DNA from: Euborellia annulipes
Lineage: Eukaryota; Arthropoda; Insecta; Dermaptera; Anisolabididae
Length of the DNA stretch: 64,000 nucleotides
Assembly (NCBI GenBank): GCA_023213315.1
Contig: JAKCPI010012499.1
Location: 1 to 64,000, forward strand
Direction: 5' to 3'
Shown piece after piece: positions 33,647-45,310 of this stretch (positions are counted from its first letter, which is position 1; every line of letters begins with the position of its first letter). The notes beneath the pieces are model-generated. The model was not told the origin of the DNA. It ran no database searches and saw only the letters and a program-made list of their open reading frames with translations. The translations under genes and the position numbers were made by a program.

Positions 33647-34763
33647 ACTTTCTCTTACCTATATGTATATTCAGTATATATACGTGTATGTAGAGAGAGA
33701 AAGTATTGGATTCATGTCAAAAATCCGAAGTCGAGATTTTTATGGATATACACATTTCGAGGTCCCCTGAATCCAAAAAGTGGTTTTCGCGACATGGTCT
33801 GTCTGTGGGTGTGTGAGGGGTGTGTGTGTGTGTGTGTGTATCCAATTTAAAGCATGAAGAAATTGAGCTAGGAGGTTGAAATTTTATATTTAAGTTAGGC
33901 ACCCTCCTAGGGGGTGAAAATAAGTTTTCAAACAAAATTGGTCAAAAACTGCTAGTACTTTACTGATGTATTTTTTTCAGTTTTTTCGATTTTCTCAAAA
34001 ACCGCTCCAACGATTTTGATTAAAATTCAAAAATGTTCTTTAAAATGTATATTCTCATTTTACCATTGAAATATTCTGAATACCACTTTACTCTTGTACT
34101 TCATTGAGAAGATAGGAAAAATGGTTGCTATGGTAACAAAATATAAATATTTTCCGATGTTTATAAATTTTACATCTGCCCTCGGGGCATGGTGTAGAGG
34201 TTAGCGTGCTGACCTCATATACCAAACGTCGCGGGTTCGGACCCCGGGCAGTCCGATGATTTTATTTAAGCCATTTGGATACCAGATGGCTTAAATAAGA
34301 ATGCCTGGACCCCAATAATAGATTAATAGATAAATTAATAAATAACGGTTATCGTCAAAGTCTTGTATGGCCTAAGTTGCCGAAAAGACTGTGTGAATGT
34401 GAGAGTGAATGAGAAAAAAGTGAGAATGTTAAAAAAAAAAAAAAATTTACATCATTGGATACCAAATGGCTTAAATAAGAATGCCTGGACCCCAATAAAT
34501 AAATTTATATAATAACGGTTATCGTAAAAAAGTCTTATATGGCCTGAGTTGCCGAAAGGACTGTGTGAATGTGTGTGTGTGAGTGTGAGTGTGAATGAGA
34601 AAAAAGTGTGAATGTTTAAAAAAAAAAAAAATTTACATCTTGAATTCTAATATATCGGTGGAAACTACATATATCTCGACACAAAAAAACTGGTGTGACA
34701 AGCACAGGACACAACTTTCGATTACCGAAGATAAGTTGTGTGCTGTGCGCCAGTCACACCAGA
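33647..34763 (+). mobile_element. HPE copy, interrupted by a SINE
   Basis: ACTTTCTCTTACC start, a GGGTGTGTGTGTGTG tract and the AAACTGCTAGTACTTTACTG block, then after the insertion CTTGAATTCTAATATATCGG and the terminal hairpin ending GTCACACCAGA. Confidence 0.85.
34178..34631 (+). mobile_element. tRNA-derived SINE with a duplicated 3' half
   Basis: The full copy has A box TGGTGTAGAGG, B box GGTTCGGACCC and the GGCCTAAGTTGCCGAAAAG core with an A-tail. A second 3' half follows from ATTGGATACCAAATGGC to another A-tail. TTTACATCT is duplicated at both outer borders (34169-34177, 34632-34640), and TTTACATCA separates the halves. Confidence 0.88.
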
Positions 34764-34769
34764 TTTTTT

Positions 34770-35460
34770 TGAATAAAACACCAAATTCATTAATATAATA
34801 TTATGAAAAGCTAGAGAATAATAATAGTAAAAATTCTTGGTTGTCGATTATCACTAATTTAAATTTTTTTACGAAGAAGTAAAATCTCTATTTTCCAAAT
34901 CCTTTTTTTCTAAATTATCATGATTATATTCTTCTCTTTTTCTTTTTTAAATTAAATAATTTAAATAACAAAAAAGGATCTTTTTTTTCATGTAATTTTA
35001 TGGAAATTATTTTAATGGTGAGCTCAAAATTTAGCATACTTTTTTCTATCTCTCTTTGATAATTAAATTAATTTTCTGTGTTAAAAGGGCTACTGTTCAA
35101 ATCGTGATATGTTAAACAAGATGAATTCATTTTTTTTTAACTATCACTGAATCAGTGAATTTTAATGACATGTTAACAAGTTTTCTATTAAATCAACTAC
35201 TGGCTAAGAAATAAAAATAATTTAATATAATTTATTTCAAGAGAAAGTATTTTTAATTAAAAATAATGAAATAATTATGAAATAAGTTTCATTCATATAT
35301 TATGATATAAATTTGATATTTTGTTAAAATCTTTGAAGATTCATTGATTTTTTAGAAGCCTGAATATGATAGATAACATGCATGATATTGTCAAAAAAAT
35401 TTTCTTTTAATATTCCTAGTCGAGTAGTTTGATTGTTAGATTTCAGAAATTAAATTAGTA
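34770..35460. other. Intronic AT-rich sequence, nothing recognised
   Basis: No repeat ends or coding character. Confidence 0.5.
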
Positions 35461-35465
35461 TTATC

Positions 35466-35657
35466 GAGTTGGCCAACCCGCGGCTCCCATTGAACAAACC
35501 GCGAGATTCCCATCACACTTTTAAAAAATATATTTATTTTATTTTTTGCATCCCAAAAAAATGACTATAGTGGATCTAAATCTAATAGGGGATATATAAT
35601 TTTATATGCAAAGTTTTTATGCATTTCATGCAAGATCATTTGGGTTGACCACCCCTG
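35466..35657. mobile_element. hAT-like MITE, about 190 bp
   Basis: Left GTTGGCCAACCCGCGGCTC and right GGGTTGACCACCCCTG resemble the widespread CAGGGGTGGCCAACC hAT termini. The left outermost bases are missing, and the inner GCGGCTCCC/CCGCGAG is conserved. Confidence 0.6.
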
Positions 35658-35679
35658 ATCTAGATTATAAATTATTTTT

Positions 35680-36425
35680 ACTTTCTCTTACCTCTATATA
35701 TGTTAATATATAAAGAGAGAAAGTATTGGACTCATGTCAAAAATTCGATATCGCGATTTTGATGGATATACAAGTTTTGAGGCCTCCTGAATCTAAAAAG
35801 GTAGTTTCGTCTGTATCTGTGTGGTGTGTGTGTCTGTGAACAAAATATCTCAAGAACAAAAAGAGCTAGGTGATTGAAATTTTATATTCAAGTTGGTCCG
35901 TGACCCGAAGCCTTTGGACAAAATCGGCCAAAGAGTACTAATACTTTACTGATGTACTTTTTCAGTAGTTTTTTATTAAAATTCATAAATCAATTATTTT
36001 TTAGATGCTCTTTCAAATGTATATTTTCATTTAACCCTCACAATTGTTTGAAGCACACTTTACTCTTGTACTTTATAGGAAAGATAGAAGAAATGGTTGC
36101 CTTGGTAACAAAATATAAATATTTTCCCATGTTTATAAATTTTACCTCTTATGGGTGGTTTTGATAACCTACCTACTCCAACATTAAAATAGCCTCCCTA
36201 TGGGGAAATACATGGTGTTTGTCCTTCAGCATTAAAATAGCTGAAGGACAAACAGCCATAGGAGGCTATTTTAATGTTGGGGTAGGTAAGTTATCAAAAC
36301 GACCCATATCGGCGAAAACTAAATATATCTCGACACAAAAAAATCTGGTGTGACAAGCACAGAACACAACCTTCGGTTACCGAAGGTAAAAGAAAATTGT
36401 GTGCTGTGTGACCAGTCACACCAGA
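35680..36425 (+). mobile_element. HPE copy, interrupted by a palindromic MITE
   Basis: ACTTTCTCTTACC start after a T-run, all usual blocks, terminal hairpin ending GTCACACCAGA before TTTTT. It is split at TA by 36152-36306. Confidence 0.85.
36152..36306. mobile_element. Palindromic MITE with TA borders, 155 bp
   Basis: TGGGTGGTTTTGATAACC and GTTATCAAAACGACCCA are terminal inverted repeats, continuing through AACATTAAAATAGCC. A second small palindrome TTTGTCCTTCAGC/GCTGAAGGACAAA forms the tip. TA lies on both sides. Confidence 0.82.
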
Positions 36426-36709
36426 TTTTTATTTTAGCAAAATAAATTGGAATATTCATAATCCATGTATTTGACGAAAAAAATCGTCTCGAAACGCATA
36501 GAAAATATATTAATTCTAAAGGTAGTTGTTAATTGATATCCAAATTCACAAGCAAAAAAATTGAAATATTTTCTTTAAATTAGTGAAAGCTCCGAATTTA
36601 GTTGACTGAAACTTTCATATGTCCGTAAATATCGCGTTTTGATTATAATTATTAAAAAATAATAAATAAATAATTTTCCTATAATATGGATAAAGATATT
36701 AAAAAAAAA

Positions 36710-36915
36710 TTAAGGCCAGACGCAGCGCAGCAGAGTTCCGCACTGCCCCACACGTGTTGAACTGATACAGAAACAGTGTGGCACTTTTTGTTGTGTTTGG
36801 AGCGGGGGTGGGGGGTGGAGGGAGGATATCTATACCCTTTATCAAAATGTAAGATAAAACGGCGCTTCAATGCTTGTGTAAATGTGCGACATATCTTTTT
36901 TCTCGTCTTGAGTGG
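36710..36915. promoter_or_regulatory. Candidate conserved noncoding element
   Basis: GGCCAGACGCAGCGCAGCAG, CCCCACACGTGTTGAACTG (E-box CACGTG), GGAGCGGGGGTGGGGGG. The minus-strand open frame here shows no family. Confidence 0.28.
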
Positions 36916-36953
36916 CACAGCTCAATGTACACTTTAGCTAATAAATTGTCCTT

Positions 36954-37358
36954 TCTGGTGTGACTAGTCGCACATCACACAATTTTCTCTTAACTTCGGT
37001 ACTCGAGAGTTGTATTCTGTGGTTGTTACACCAAATTTTTTCTCCCGACATATATTTAGTTCCCTACAGTACGGAACATTAGAATTCAAGATGTAAAATT
37101 TAAAATACAGAATTTTGTTACCGCTCCTATCTTTCCTATGATGTACCGTACAAGAGTAAAGTGGTCTTCATAAGATTTCAATGCCAGAATGAGAATATAC
37201 ATTTTAAAGAGAATCTAAAAAAATAATTGATTTGAATTTTAATCAAAATTGTTGTAGCGAATTTTGAGAAAATCGAAAAAAAAAACTGAAAAAGTACATC
37301 AGTAGCTACTCTTTGGCCGATTTTGATTAAAAGCTTATTTTCACGACGCCGGAAGGTA
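36954..37358 (-). mobile_element. HPE copy, split at TA by a MITE fragment
   Basis: TCTGGTGTGAC hairpin (diverged), CAAGAGTAAAGTGGTCTTC, GCCGATTTTGATTAAAAGC. Confidence 0.75.
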
Positions 37359-37495
37359 CAGTGAGGGACAATATTAAGTCCCACCTTTTTCTACTTGTGA
37401 TTATTTCATTGTTTTTAAAAAAAAGATTATATATTTTTTAATGGAAACTTTCAAGGTTCAAACCTAGATAATTTTCAAAAAAAACGTAATTCGTT
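37359..37495. mobile_element. Tc1/mariner-like MITE, left part only
   Basis: CAGTGAGGGACAATATTAAG as at 27924, but ends after CAAACCTAGATAATTTTC without the right arm. Confidence 0.75.
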
Positions 37496-37504
37496 TGGAA
37501 ACTA

Positions 37505-37890
37505 TTTATTCTATCTTTCCTATTAAGTACAAGAGTAAAGGGTGCTTCAGGCAATTTTGAGAGCAAAATGAGAATATACATTTTAAAGGTCATCTAAAAA
37601 ATAATTGAATTTTAATCAAAATCGTTGGTGCGAAATCGAAAAGATTGAAAAAGTGCATCAGTAAAGTACTAGTACTTTTTAACAGATTTTATTCAAAAGC
37701 TTATTTTCACGCATCAGGGCTTAAATATAAAATTTCAACCTTGTAGCTCATTTTCTTCATACTTTATTTTGGTTTCAGACAGACAGACCATTTTACGGGA
37801 CCTATTTTTTTGGACCTCAAAATGTGTATTTTCATCAAAATTTCTACATCGAATTTTCGACATGAATCCTATCTATACTTTCTCTATATA
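37505..37890 (-). mobile_element. HPE 5' half
   Basis: CAAGAGTAAAGGGTGCTTC, AAAGTACTAGTACTTTTTAAC, CAGACAGACAGACC, TCGAATTTTCGACATGAATC. Confidence 0.75.
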
Positions 37891-37899
37891 TAGACCTAT

Positions 37900-38660
37900 A
37901 TATTAATATATTATATTAATTTCTTTCAAACGGCCTGTATTATAAAAATACAATTATTTCTTGAAGGTTATTAATCGCATGTTTTTGTAATTTGTATACA
38001 TAGCTAGACAAAAACAAAAATTATCAAAAAAAAAAAAAAATATTTGAATATAATAATTATTTACATATACAGTTTGGAGATATTTCTATTTTTGTTTTAA
38101 TTAACAAACAATTTTCAATGACTGCATACGTAGTCAATTTTCTTAGAAGTATTTTAAAATCATAGAGTGTATGTAATAATTACGTTAATTTATTTTTTTT
38201 TTTAATTAGTTTGCCAATCACTTAAATTACTTTGAAATTTTAAGCACAATGAATTTTCTTTTTTTTTCTTCATTTAAATTAATATACTTATTCAATTTTA
38301 GTTAGCATAAAGAAGTGAAAATTATTAAATTAAGCTTTCAAAAAAAAAAAAAAAAAAAGAATGGAAAAAGTAATTAAGAAATGATTTCTTTTATTAAAAT
38401 TGAATCATTTAAAAATGAATGTAATAAGTAATTTCAATAGTATTCGTGGCAAAATTAGAACTAAGGTTGAGTAGAAATTTTGAGAATTGAATTCAACACT
38501 TAATTTTGGAATTATTAAATTTTGACAGCTAAGTTTAAAAAAATATTTGTCTGTGTATGTGTGTGCCACGTGTTTGTCTGCAATTGTGAGTAAATTATTT
38601 TTTCACATGAACATAGTGGAGGTATTTTTATTGGAATTCTAATTTGATCCTTCGATTTTC
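37900..38660. other. Intronic AT-rich sequence, nothing recognised
   Basis: A- and T-runs only; a short TGTGTATGTGTGTG tract lies at 38550. Confidence 0.5.
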
Positions 38661-38665
38661 AAGGT

Positions 38666-38674
38666 ATGCTATTC

Positions 38675-38715
<41 letters not shown>

Positions 38716-38718
38716 CTT
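38666..38718. repeat. TC microsatellite
   Basis: TCTCTCTC, interrupted once near 38700. Confidence 0.9.
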
Positions 38719-38857
38719 ATCTTATCTTTTCCAATTCCCTGAAATTCCAAAAAATTAGAAAAATTTGGGGTTTTTTTTTTATTTATTATATATACCAGGG
38801 GTGTCGACGTTTGGTGATACTTAGAGCTGTATTGCAAAATTGAAAATTTCTAAGGTC

Positions 38858-39240
38858 CCCGGGCTTGGCGTAGTTGGTAGCGCGTCTGCCTTGTATACCA
38901 AGGGTCGGGGGTTCGGATCCCAGGAAATTCGATGATTTTATTTAACCCATTTGGTTACCAAATGGCACCGGTAATAAGTATTTTCAGGAAGGTGCGGAGT
39001 AATGTTTTGATGAGAATCAATCTCGTGGTATTTGTCGGGGTGGTTCAGGATGTTGTTGGTTCAGAGGGAGGATCGCGGTTTGGATTGACTGAGGATCATT
39101 ATAATAGTGACTTAGTCTGATCTGCCATATAGTCTCGTTAGTAAAATTGATTAGGCCTATATCTTTGTAAAAATGTTTAAAAGCCTATTAATAAATTTAA
39201 GCATATATACAAGTTATTGTTTAAAGTTTATATGGCCTTC
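38858..39240 (+). mobile_element. tRNA-derived SINE with about 170 bp of extra sequence
   Basis: CCCCGGGCTTGGCGTAGTTG, GGGGGTTCGGATCCCAGG (B box), CCATTTGGTTACCAAATGG. Then about 170 bp of unrelated complex sequence (GTGGTATTTGTCGGGGTGG) before the usual AAAGTTTATATGGCC end. Confidence 0.7.
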
Positions 39241-39247
39241 CTAGTAT

Positions 39248-39500
39248 GGGCGTAGCCAGGAGGAGGCAAGGGGGGCCATTGCCCCTCTCCCCTGGCTTGT
39301 CCTAAAAATTAAAAAAAAAAAAACAAACAAATATATTTTTTTCCCATGGGTAATTTTTTTTAACGTCCCAGTCCACTACATTAATTTAATTTTTTTTATC
39401 TAAATAAATAATTAATAATCTATGTATATATTAATTGCAAACCCCCCTCTCGCCCTAACGAGGGGTTGGCCCCCTCCTAACAAGATGTCTGGCTACGTCC
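39248..39500. mobile_element. MITE with GGGCGTAGCCAG terminal inverted repeats
   Basis: GGGCGTAGCCAGGAGGAGG at the left, CTGGCTACGTCC at the right, with inner GGGGGCCATTGCCCCTC and GGGGTTGGCCCCCTC. hAT-type by resemblance; the target duplication is not clear. Confidence 0.7.
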
Positions 39501-39739
39501 ATGCTCCCTAGTGCCATATTTCTAAATAGGGTAAAAAGCCTAGAGGGGCAAAAATTTTAATGGGGTGGCAGTTTGGCACTTTTTTCAAAAGTTAAAATGA
39601 AGTATTTCAGACTTTAATTTATAAATAAATAAGTAATATAAATAGAAAGAAATTTTTTTTAAATTTATTTTATAATTTTAAATAAGAATATTCTCATAAA
39701 ACAAAAATAATTTTTTTTTCTAAAGTGTTAATGAATTTT

Positions 39740-39970
39740 GATTTGATGGATATTTGTGTCACCAGGGATTGGTCACGATACCCTCCCTCACTCTCCGAGA
39801 CGTGTGTCTGTTCTTTGTTCCATTAAGTGTAAATTGAATCTCGCAGGTTTCGGTCTCGGGACATTCAGGTGTGAAATCCGTTGGTTCCGGGCGGCGCTGC
39901 AGCCTCCCAGAGGACCTTCGAGCCTCGTTAACAACCTAGGCATTTGTTCTCTCTAAAATGAGCCTTATTT
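39740..39970. promoter_or_regulatory. Candidate conserved noncoding element
   Basis: Unique GC-richer block with CCAGGGATTGGTCACGATAC, TCTCCGAGACGTGTGTC, TTGGTTCCGGGCGGCGCTGC and GACCTTCGAGCCTCGTTAAC. The 66-residue frame across it has no recognisable domain. Confidence 0.33.
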
Positions 39971-40239
39971 AGACCCGGTGGTCTTTCAATCTATCAAAAA
40001 CAGGTAACATTTTTCTATCAACTAAATATTTATTTTATTAAATGATTAATTCGATTTTTTATTCAAAAAATTGTTCAACAAAATCATGGCCTTGATGGGG
40101 TTTGGACAATCTTATCAATAACATTAATTTCACTTAAGGGGGCTCGGTGAAGATCCGTGTTCAAATCCTGGGCTTGCCGGATTTTTTCATTAAATAAAAA
40201 TATATATTTAATGTAAACAAATCCTCAATCAGACACAGG

Positions 40240-40680
40240 ATTGGATTATTAGATCTCACCACAATAGCCCCAGGCTACTCTACGAGGAGAGGGAGTTGCT
40301 GTGGCATCCCGTCCTCTGGAAGGGACGTGAAAAAGTTTCCCTCTCAGTGATGCATTCTTCGAAAGGAGTAGGCTACACGCCGGTGCTGAGAGAGTTCCTC
40401 AAAACTAGGACATCCTACCCCGGATAGAAGAGGTTGGATAAAAGGAACCGGGGGAACCAGAAATAAGGATTAGCACATTAGCTAGAAATGAAAGCAGGAG
40501 GAGGAGTTAGAGATAGGAAATAATGTAACTTCACGGGGTGCCGGTAGATGGCTACGGCCAGAGCCCGGTTGGATTTGAGGTGTGTGTCTTCGTGCACGAA
40601 AGCACCTCGGGTAAATAAACGGGGATCCCGATAGGAATTTCAAATATTAATAATAATAATAATAATAATTAATTTCACTT
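40240..40680 (+). mobile_element. Probable 3' end of a non-LTR retrotransposon or related repeat
   Basis: A long non-coding, GC-richer block (CACAATAGCCCCAGGCTACT, GAGAGGGAGTTGCTGTGGC, ATCCTACCCCGGATAGAAG, GGGGTGCCGGTAGATGGC) ends in a TAA-type tail (TAATAATAATAATAA), as LINE 3' ends do. Part of it recurs at 19128-19220. No reverse transcriptase is seen. Confidence 0.5.
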
Positions 40681-40756
40681 CTATTTTCACATATACGACA
40701 TTGTACATCCCTATAGGTCAAAAATATAGAGGTGAATTCATCATATTTTTATCGAA

Positions 40757-40987
40757 CAGTAGCGAACCTAGAACTTTTGCCGCCTGGGGCGGTCTCCTAT
40801 TTGCCGCCCTTTCTAAGTCAAGTAAATGGTGGTTTTTATAAATAAATAAACCAAAATTTTTACATAAATATTCAATATCATAGTAAGAATAATAAACTTA
40901 TGAAATGAACAAGTTTTTTACAACTATAACTAAATATAATAAAGGTGCGGACCAAACCCACCGCCCCTTCCCCTATATACGCCACTG
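40757..40987. mobile_element. hAT-like MITE with CAGTRGCG ends, 231 bp
   Basis: Left CAGTAGCGAACCTAGAAC, right CCCTATATACGCCACTG; inner CCGCCTGGGGCGG and CCGCCCCTTCCCC. Target duplication decayed (TTATCGAA / GTTTCGGA). Confidence 0.65.
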
Positions 40988-41394
40988 GTTTCGGATTAGT
41001 TAGCCACTTTTTGGATAAAATCTCCATATTTAAGAATAATTTCATGTGATTTTTAAAATAATATGAGAATTTTCGGGTATTTATTTATTAAATTTTTTTT
41101 AGCGGAAACTCGAAAGAAGATCATTTTCACAAAGACACAGCAGCGTGCTTGCACGCGAGCAAGTAAGCTGTTAAATTAATTCAATTTAAAAAAAATAATT
41201 AGTATTATTTATATAAATACCTCTCACTAATAACGCTTTTTTCTAAGAAAATTCTTTATATAGTCAGCTTGTGAGTTACAATTATTATTTTTTTCTTTTA
41301 ATTTTTCCTTCTCTTCTTATTATATTATATCTCTCTCTCCAACTCCAAAAAGGTGGCAGTGAAAATTATTCCATCCAATTTGGATGAATAAAAA

Positions 41395-41605
41395 TTAGGT
41401 TTCGGTGTCGCGTGCAAGTCAATCTTTGTGTGAGTGTGTGTCTGTGTGTGTGTGTATGTGCATATGTTTGTTGTAAATTCAGATTCCTGGGTAATTTAAA
41501 GGCTTGAGTATGTGAAACGCACGCGTATGCATGCTGCCGATTCAATTAAATCCAATTATGCTTGATTATAATGAGCGACCATGCGGGGGAAGTCCTAAGG
41601 TCCCT
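41395..41605. promoter_or_regulatory. Candidate conserved noncoding element
   Basis: A TGTGTGTGTG tract, then GTGAAACGCACGCGTATGCA, TCCAATTATGCTTGATTATA (homeodomain-type ATTA words) and GAGCGACCATGCGGGGG. Confidence 0.3.
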
Positions 41606-41754
41606 GGCCCTCCTAAGGATAATAACTCTATCTGAGCATTGCATGGGAACAAATGAAAATAAAACAAAGATTGGCTAAGATGCAATAGCAAAAACTAAAG
41701 TAGCAATGTTTTGAAAATTTAGGAGTCGATTTAGAAGTCGAAAAAATAAAAAAA

Positions 41755-42375
41755 ATCTGGTGTGACCGTCGCACAGCACACAAATTTCTCTTATCTTCAA
41801 TAATCGAAAGTTGTGTTCTGTGCTTGTCACACCAGATTTTTCGTGCAGACATATATTTAGTCTCCGCCGCTATATTAGAATTCAAGATGTAAATTTTTTT
41901 TTATTTATTATCGGCTGTGACAGAAGCCATCCAGCAGATGTAAAATTTATTAGTATGGGAAAATATTTATATTTTGTTACCATGGCAACCATCCTTCCTA
42001 TGTAGTACAAGAGTAAAGTGGTCTTCAAGAAGATTTCAATGGCAAAATAAGAATATACATTTTAAAGAGCATAAAAAATAATTGATTTTGAATTTTAATC
42101 AAAATCGTTGGAGTGAATTTTGAGAAAATAGGAAAAAACTGAAAAACTACATCAGTAAAGTACTAGTACTCTTTGGCCGATTTTGTTTAAAAGCTTATTT
42201 TCACGCCTCAGGTGGGCGTCTAACTTAAATATAAAATTTCAACCTCTTAGTTCAATTCCTTCATGCTTTAAATTGAACCCAGACACACAGACAGACCATG
42301 TTGAGAAAACCACTTTTTTGGATTCAGGGGACCTCAAAACGTGTATTTCCATCAAAATCTCAACATCGAATTTTG
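41755..42375 (-). mobile_element. HPE copy, nearly full length
   Basis: TCTGGTGTGAC hairpin at the left; blocks CCATGGCAACCATCC, AGTACTAGTACTCTTTGG, GGATTCAGGGGACCTC, ending at CAACATCGAATTTTGA. About 46 bp (ATTATCGGCTGTGACAGAAG) are inserted between two AGATGTAAA words near 41890-41940. Confidence 0.82.
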
Positions 42376-42659
42376 AATGATCATATAAAATTCAGAAAAT
42401 AGGTTTGAAATCTAAAGGAAAAATTTTACTAAAAAGATTTTAAAACATTTGAATTGAATTCAGTGAAAATCTATATTCACAGACTCAAATTTGACTTTTT
42501 GTCCCCATAACAGCACATATCTATTCAAATTAATTGCTAATGAATTTAATTAATTTTATTGTTTAAGTCTAACAGATGATTAATTCAAATGAGACTTTAA
42601 CATTTGCAAGGACGTTTTAATTTCATTTCAAATGTTATTTTCATATTAAATTTTATCTG

Positions 42660-42960
42660 CATATATTGAATATTGGAGAGGGCGAGTGGGGAAGAAGGCC
42701 AATGGCCCAAAATGGAGATATTCAACACGGCATGTCCCCGCCTTTGATTAATTCTCTCTCTCTTGCATGTACTCTATCTCAGGGGGAGATCAGCCCTTCT
42801 AACCCTCTCTCTCTCTCACTCTTTCACTCCCTCATGGGCTTTTTCATTCTCTCTCTCTTTCATTCTTCCGCCCTTTTAAGTGATAATTGGCAACGACTCC
42901 CATTGGAGCCCTTCCCGGAAGCCGCCATTTCAATGCTTGCACTCCTAACTGTAATGTAAG
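42660..42960. promoter_or_regulatory. Candidate conserved noncoding element with TC repeats
   Basis: GGAGAGGGCGAGTGGGG, CAATGGCCCAAAATGGAG and ACACGGCATGTCCCCGCC, then CTCTCTCTC tracts and GATAATTGGCAACGACTCCC. The 97-residue frame is driven by the TC repeats. Confidence 0.28.
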
Positions 42961-43499
42961 GCTCTAATGATAGGCAAATAATAGATCTGAAACGAATTGA
43001 TAAAATAAATTGATTTGGAAATTTTGTTATGTAAGTTTAAAATAACTATGATGATGGTAATTATGAGGGATTAGCATGCAGGCAATTTACCAGGCGCTGA
43101 TATGTAAAAATATTAAATTATATATGCTTTTTAGAATAGGTGCTTATATAAGAGTTACATAGAGATAAATTGACTATCTGACTAACATCTAGCAATAATG
43201 AATTAAATAAAAAAAATAAAAAACTCAATTTTCAGATTTTATTTTGCCATATAAAATATATGATTACGTGATTTTAATATAATAGAATCCCGTACAGGTC
43301 CGGCGGTTTGGTACGAATTATCGCGAATACCAATTATCGGAAGTACAAGATTAAAAAAGTAAAAATTTATTAATGCAAACACAGAATTTTGATGATCTGT
43401 GGTCACAACGAGGGACTAAAGAACTTTTGAGGGAATTGTAGAAAGGGAAGGATTAATGGAGAAACCCCCTCTCCTTTCCCTTTTTTAAAATAGTAAGAA

Positions 43500-43655
43500 T
43501 TAAGGTGGTTTTTTTGTTGGGAGTTATTTTTTTTTCTCCCCCCCCAGAGATAAGAGTGGAGGGTTTTTGTTTTTTTTTTTTTTTTCTCCCCCCCCCCCCC
43601 CCCCCCCCCCTTCCCCCCCGTCTCCCCCCCCCTTCCCTTTTTTCCCTTTTTCTTT

Positions 43656-43717
<62 letters not shown>

Positions 43718-43756
43718 GATTTGTTTTATATATTAAAATTTAAAAATAATAAATTT

Positions 43757-43804
<48 letters not shown>

Positions 43805-43805
43805 C
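43500..43805. repeat. Homopolymer tract region (G-, C- and T-runs)
   Basis: A C-run of more than 20, a T-run of about 70 and another of about 45. The open frame of poly-Phe/Pro is an artefact. Run lengths are likely inaccurate in the assembly. Confidence 0.85.
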
Positions 43806-43985
43806 CTCAAAATTCGCTTAAAGGATTTTGATTAAAATTCATAAATCAATTATTTTTTAGATGCTCTTTAAAATATATATTATCATTTCATCCTCAAAAT
43901 TGAAGCACACCATACTTTTGTACTTCACAAGAAAGAGACGAATTTGTTAACAAAATATAGGCCTAAATATTTTTCTGTTTAGACC
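43806..43985 (+). mobile_element. HPE middle fragment
   Basis: CTCAAAATTCGCTTAAAGG, TTTTTTAGATGCTCTTTAAA, GAAGCACACCATACTTTTGT. Bounded on the left by the homopolymer tract. Confidence 0.7.
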
Positions 43986-44289
43986 CTAGTCAAAACATGA
44001 ATTCTCATTTAAACCTCAAAATCTTTAGTGAGGTTCTCGAGGGTCAGTTTAATTTTTAGGAGATTGGATTCAACATAGAAAGTAATCCCAGTTTGTACCT
44101 CAAAATCCTACTTACGGACGGTTTTACAACTTTGAGGTTTAAATCAAAACTACAGAATCTACAATTGGCCCTCAAAAACTTCAATCCATTTAGAAATTAT
44201 TCTATACTGGTTTGAACCTCAAAAACCTCAAATGAAAGTTTCGAGGTTAGAGTTAGGACTTCAAATCAGTCGGTAATTCATATTTAAAC

Positions 44290-44551
44290 CAAGGGCGGAT
44301 ACAAGGGGGGGGGGGGTAAAGAGGTAAATACCCCCCCCTGAGATTTAAAAAAATACCTTTTTTTTCCAAAAAAAAATTACTTTTAATGTAAAATTTTCAA
44401 AATTAATACTTAAAAATTTGATTTGTATTTATATTCTGGCAAACAAGTACAGAATGCGCCTTTAAATTACCGAAATTAAGAAAAAATAGTGTGCTGTGCG
44501 ACAGTCACACCATATTACCCCCCCCGAGAAACACCTCTGGATACACCCTTG
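44290..44551. mobile_element. hAT-like MITE (CAAGGGCGGATACAAG family), 262 bp
   Basis: Terminal repeats CAAGGGCGGATACAAG / CTCTGGATACACCCTTG with an exact 8-bp duplication ATTTAAAC (44282-44289, 44552-44559). The interior carries a piece of the HPE terminal hairpin (GTGTGCTGTGCGACAGTCAC). Confidence 0.88.
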
Positions 44552-45229
44552 ATTTAAACCTCATAGTCTTCAATGAGGGTTTTGAGTGTTAAAGTAGAAT
44601 TTTTTTTGACTCGGGTAAATTTACATTTTGAATTCTAATCGGGAGTTACTAAATATATGTCTAAATATCTTGAAAAATTGTACAATCCCACATTTATTCG
44701 TAAATATATGTCAACACAAAAAATCTGCTGAGCGACCAGTCATAACAGAATTTTATTATCCTGAATTTTTTTAATTAGCTGGGTTTCTTTTAATTTTCTT
44801 GTAATTTTAAAATGAAGAAATCGCAATGCTTGAATTTTTTACTATTATAATTTTTTTAGAATAATAATTATAATGTAAAATTTATTTAATTTGAAGTAGG
44901 CCTACTATCCAATTCTAGAGGTGAGGATCTTTGGATTAAATCCCATTCCTTACTACTGTAGAATTGTATTAAATATTTAGACCCGAACGCAGGGAATGCG
45001 ATAGTGATTCTAGGGATGGAGGGAGGATCCTCAAAATATTAAACCCTCCCCATTAACGACGTCAGGATCCGCTAGTTTTAAGTAATTTCTAAATGAAATA
45101 AATAAATTACAGAGTTGAAGATAACGAATTCAACTTTTAAACTAACCAATTAAAAATAAAAAAAAACCGATGATTATATAAATAAATATAATTTGTCTAG
45201 TAAATAAGTGAACTCGTTTGCGGAAAGCA

Positions 45230-45310
45230 AAAAGAGGCGAGGCGCCATTGGCTAGTAATGGAGGTAGCCATCACTATTTCGCCTCAAAAGAATGGCTGGT
45301 GTATGTGTGT
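45230..45310. other. Short complex block
   Basis: GAGGCGAGGCGCCATTGGC, TAATGGAGGTAGCCATCAC; possibly regulatory, not identified. Confidence 0.2.

Noticed and set aside
34178..34260. Functional tRNA gene
   Set aside because: A and B boxes are present, but the block is followed by the SINE body and A-tail, flanked by target duplications, and repeated many times in diverged form.
43505..43831. 108-residue poly-Phe/Pro frame
   Set aside because: Encoded by T- and C-homopolymers and ending in a transposon fragment.
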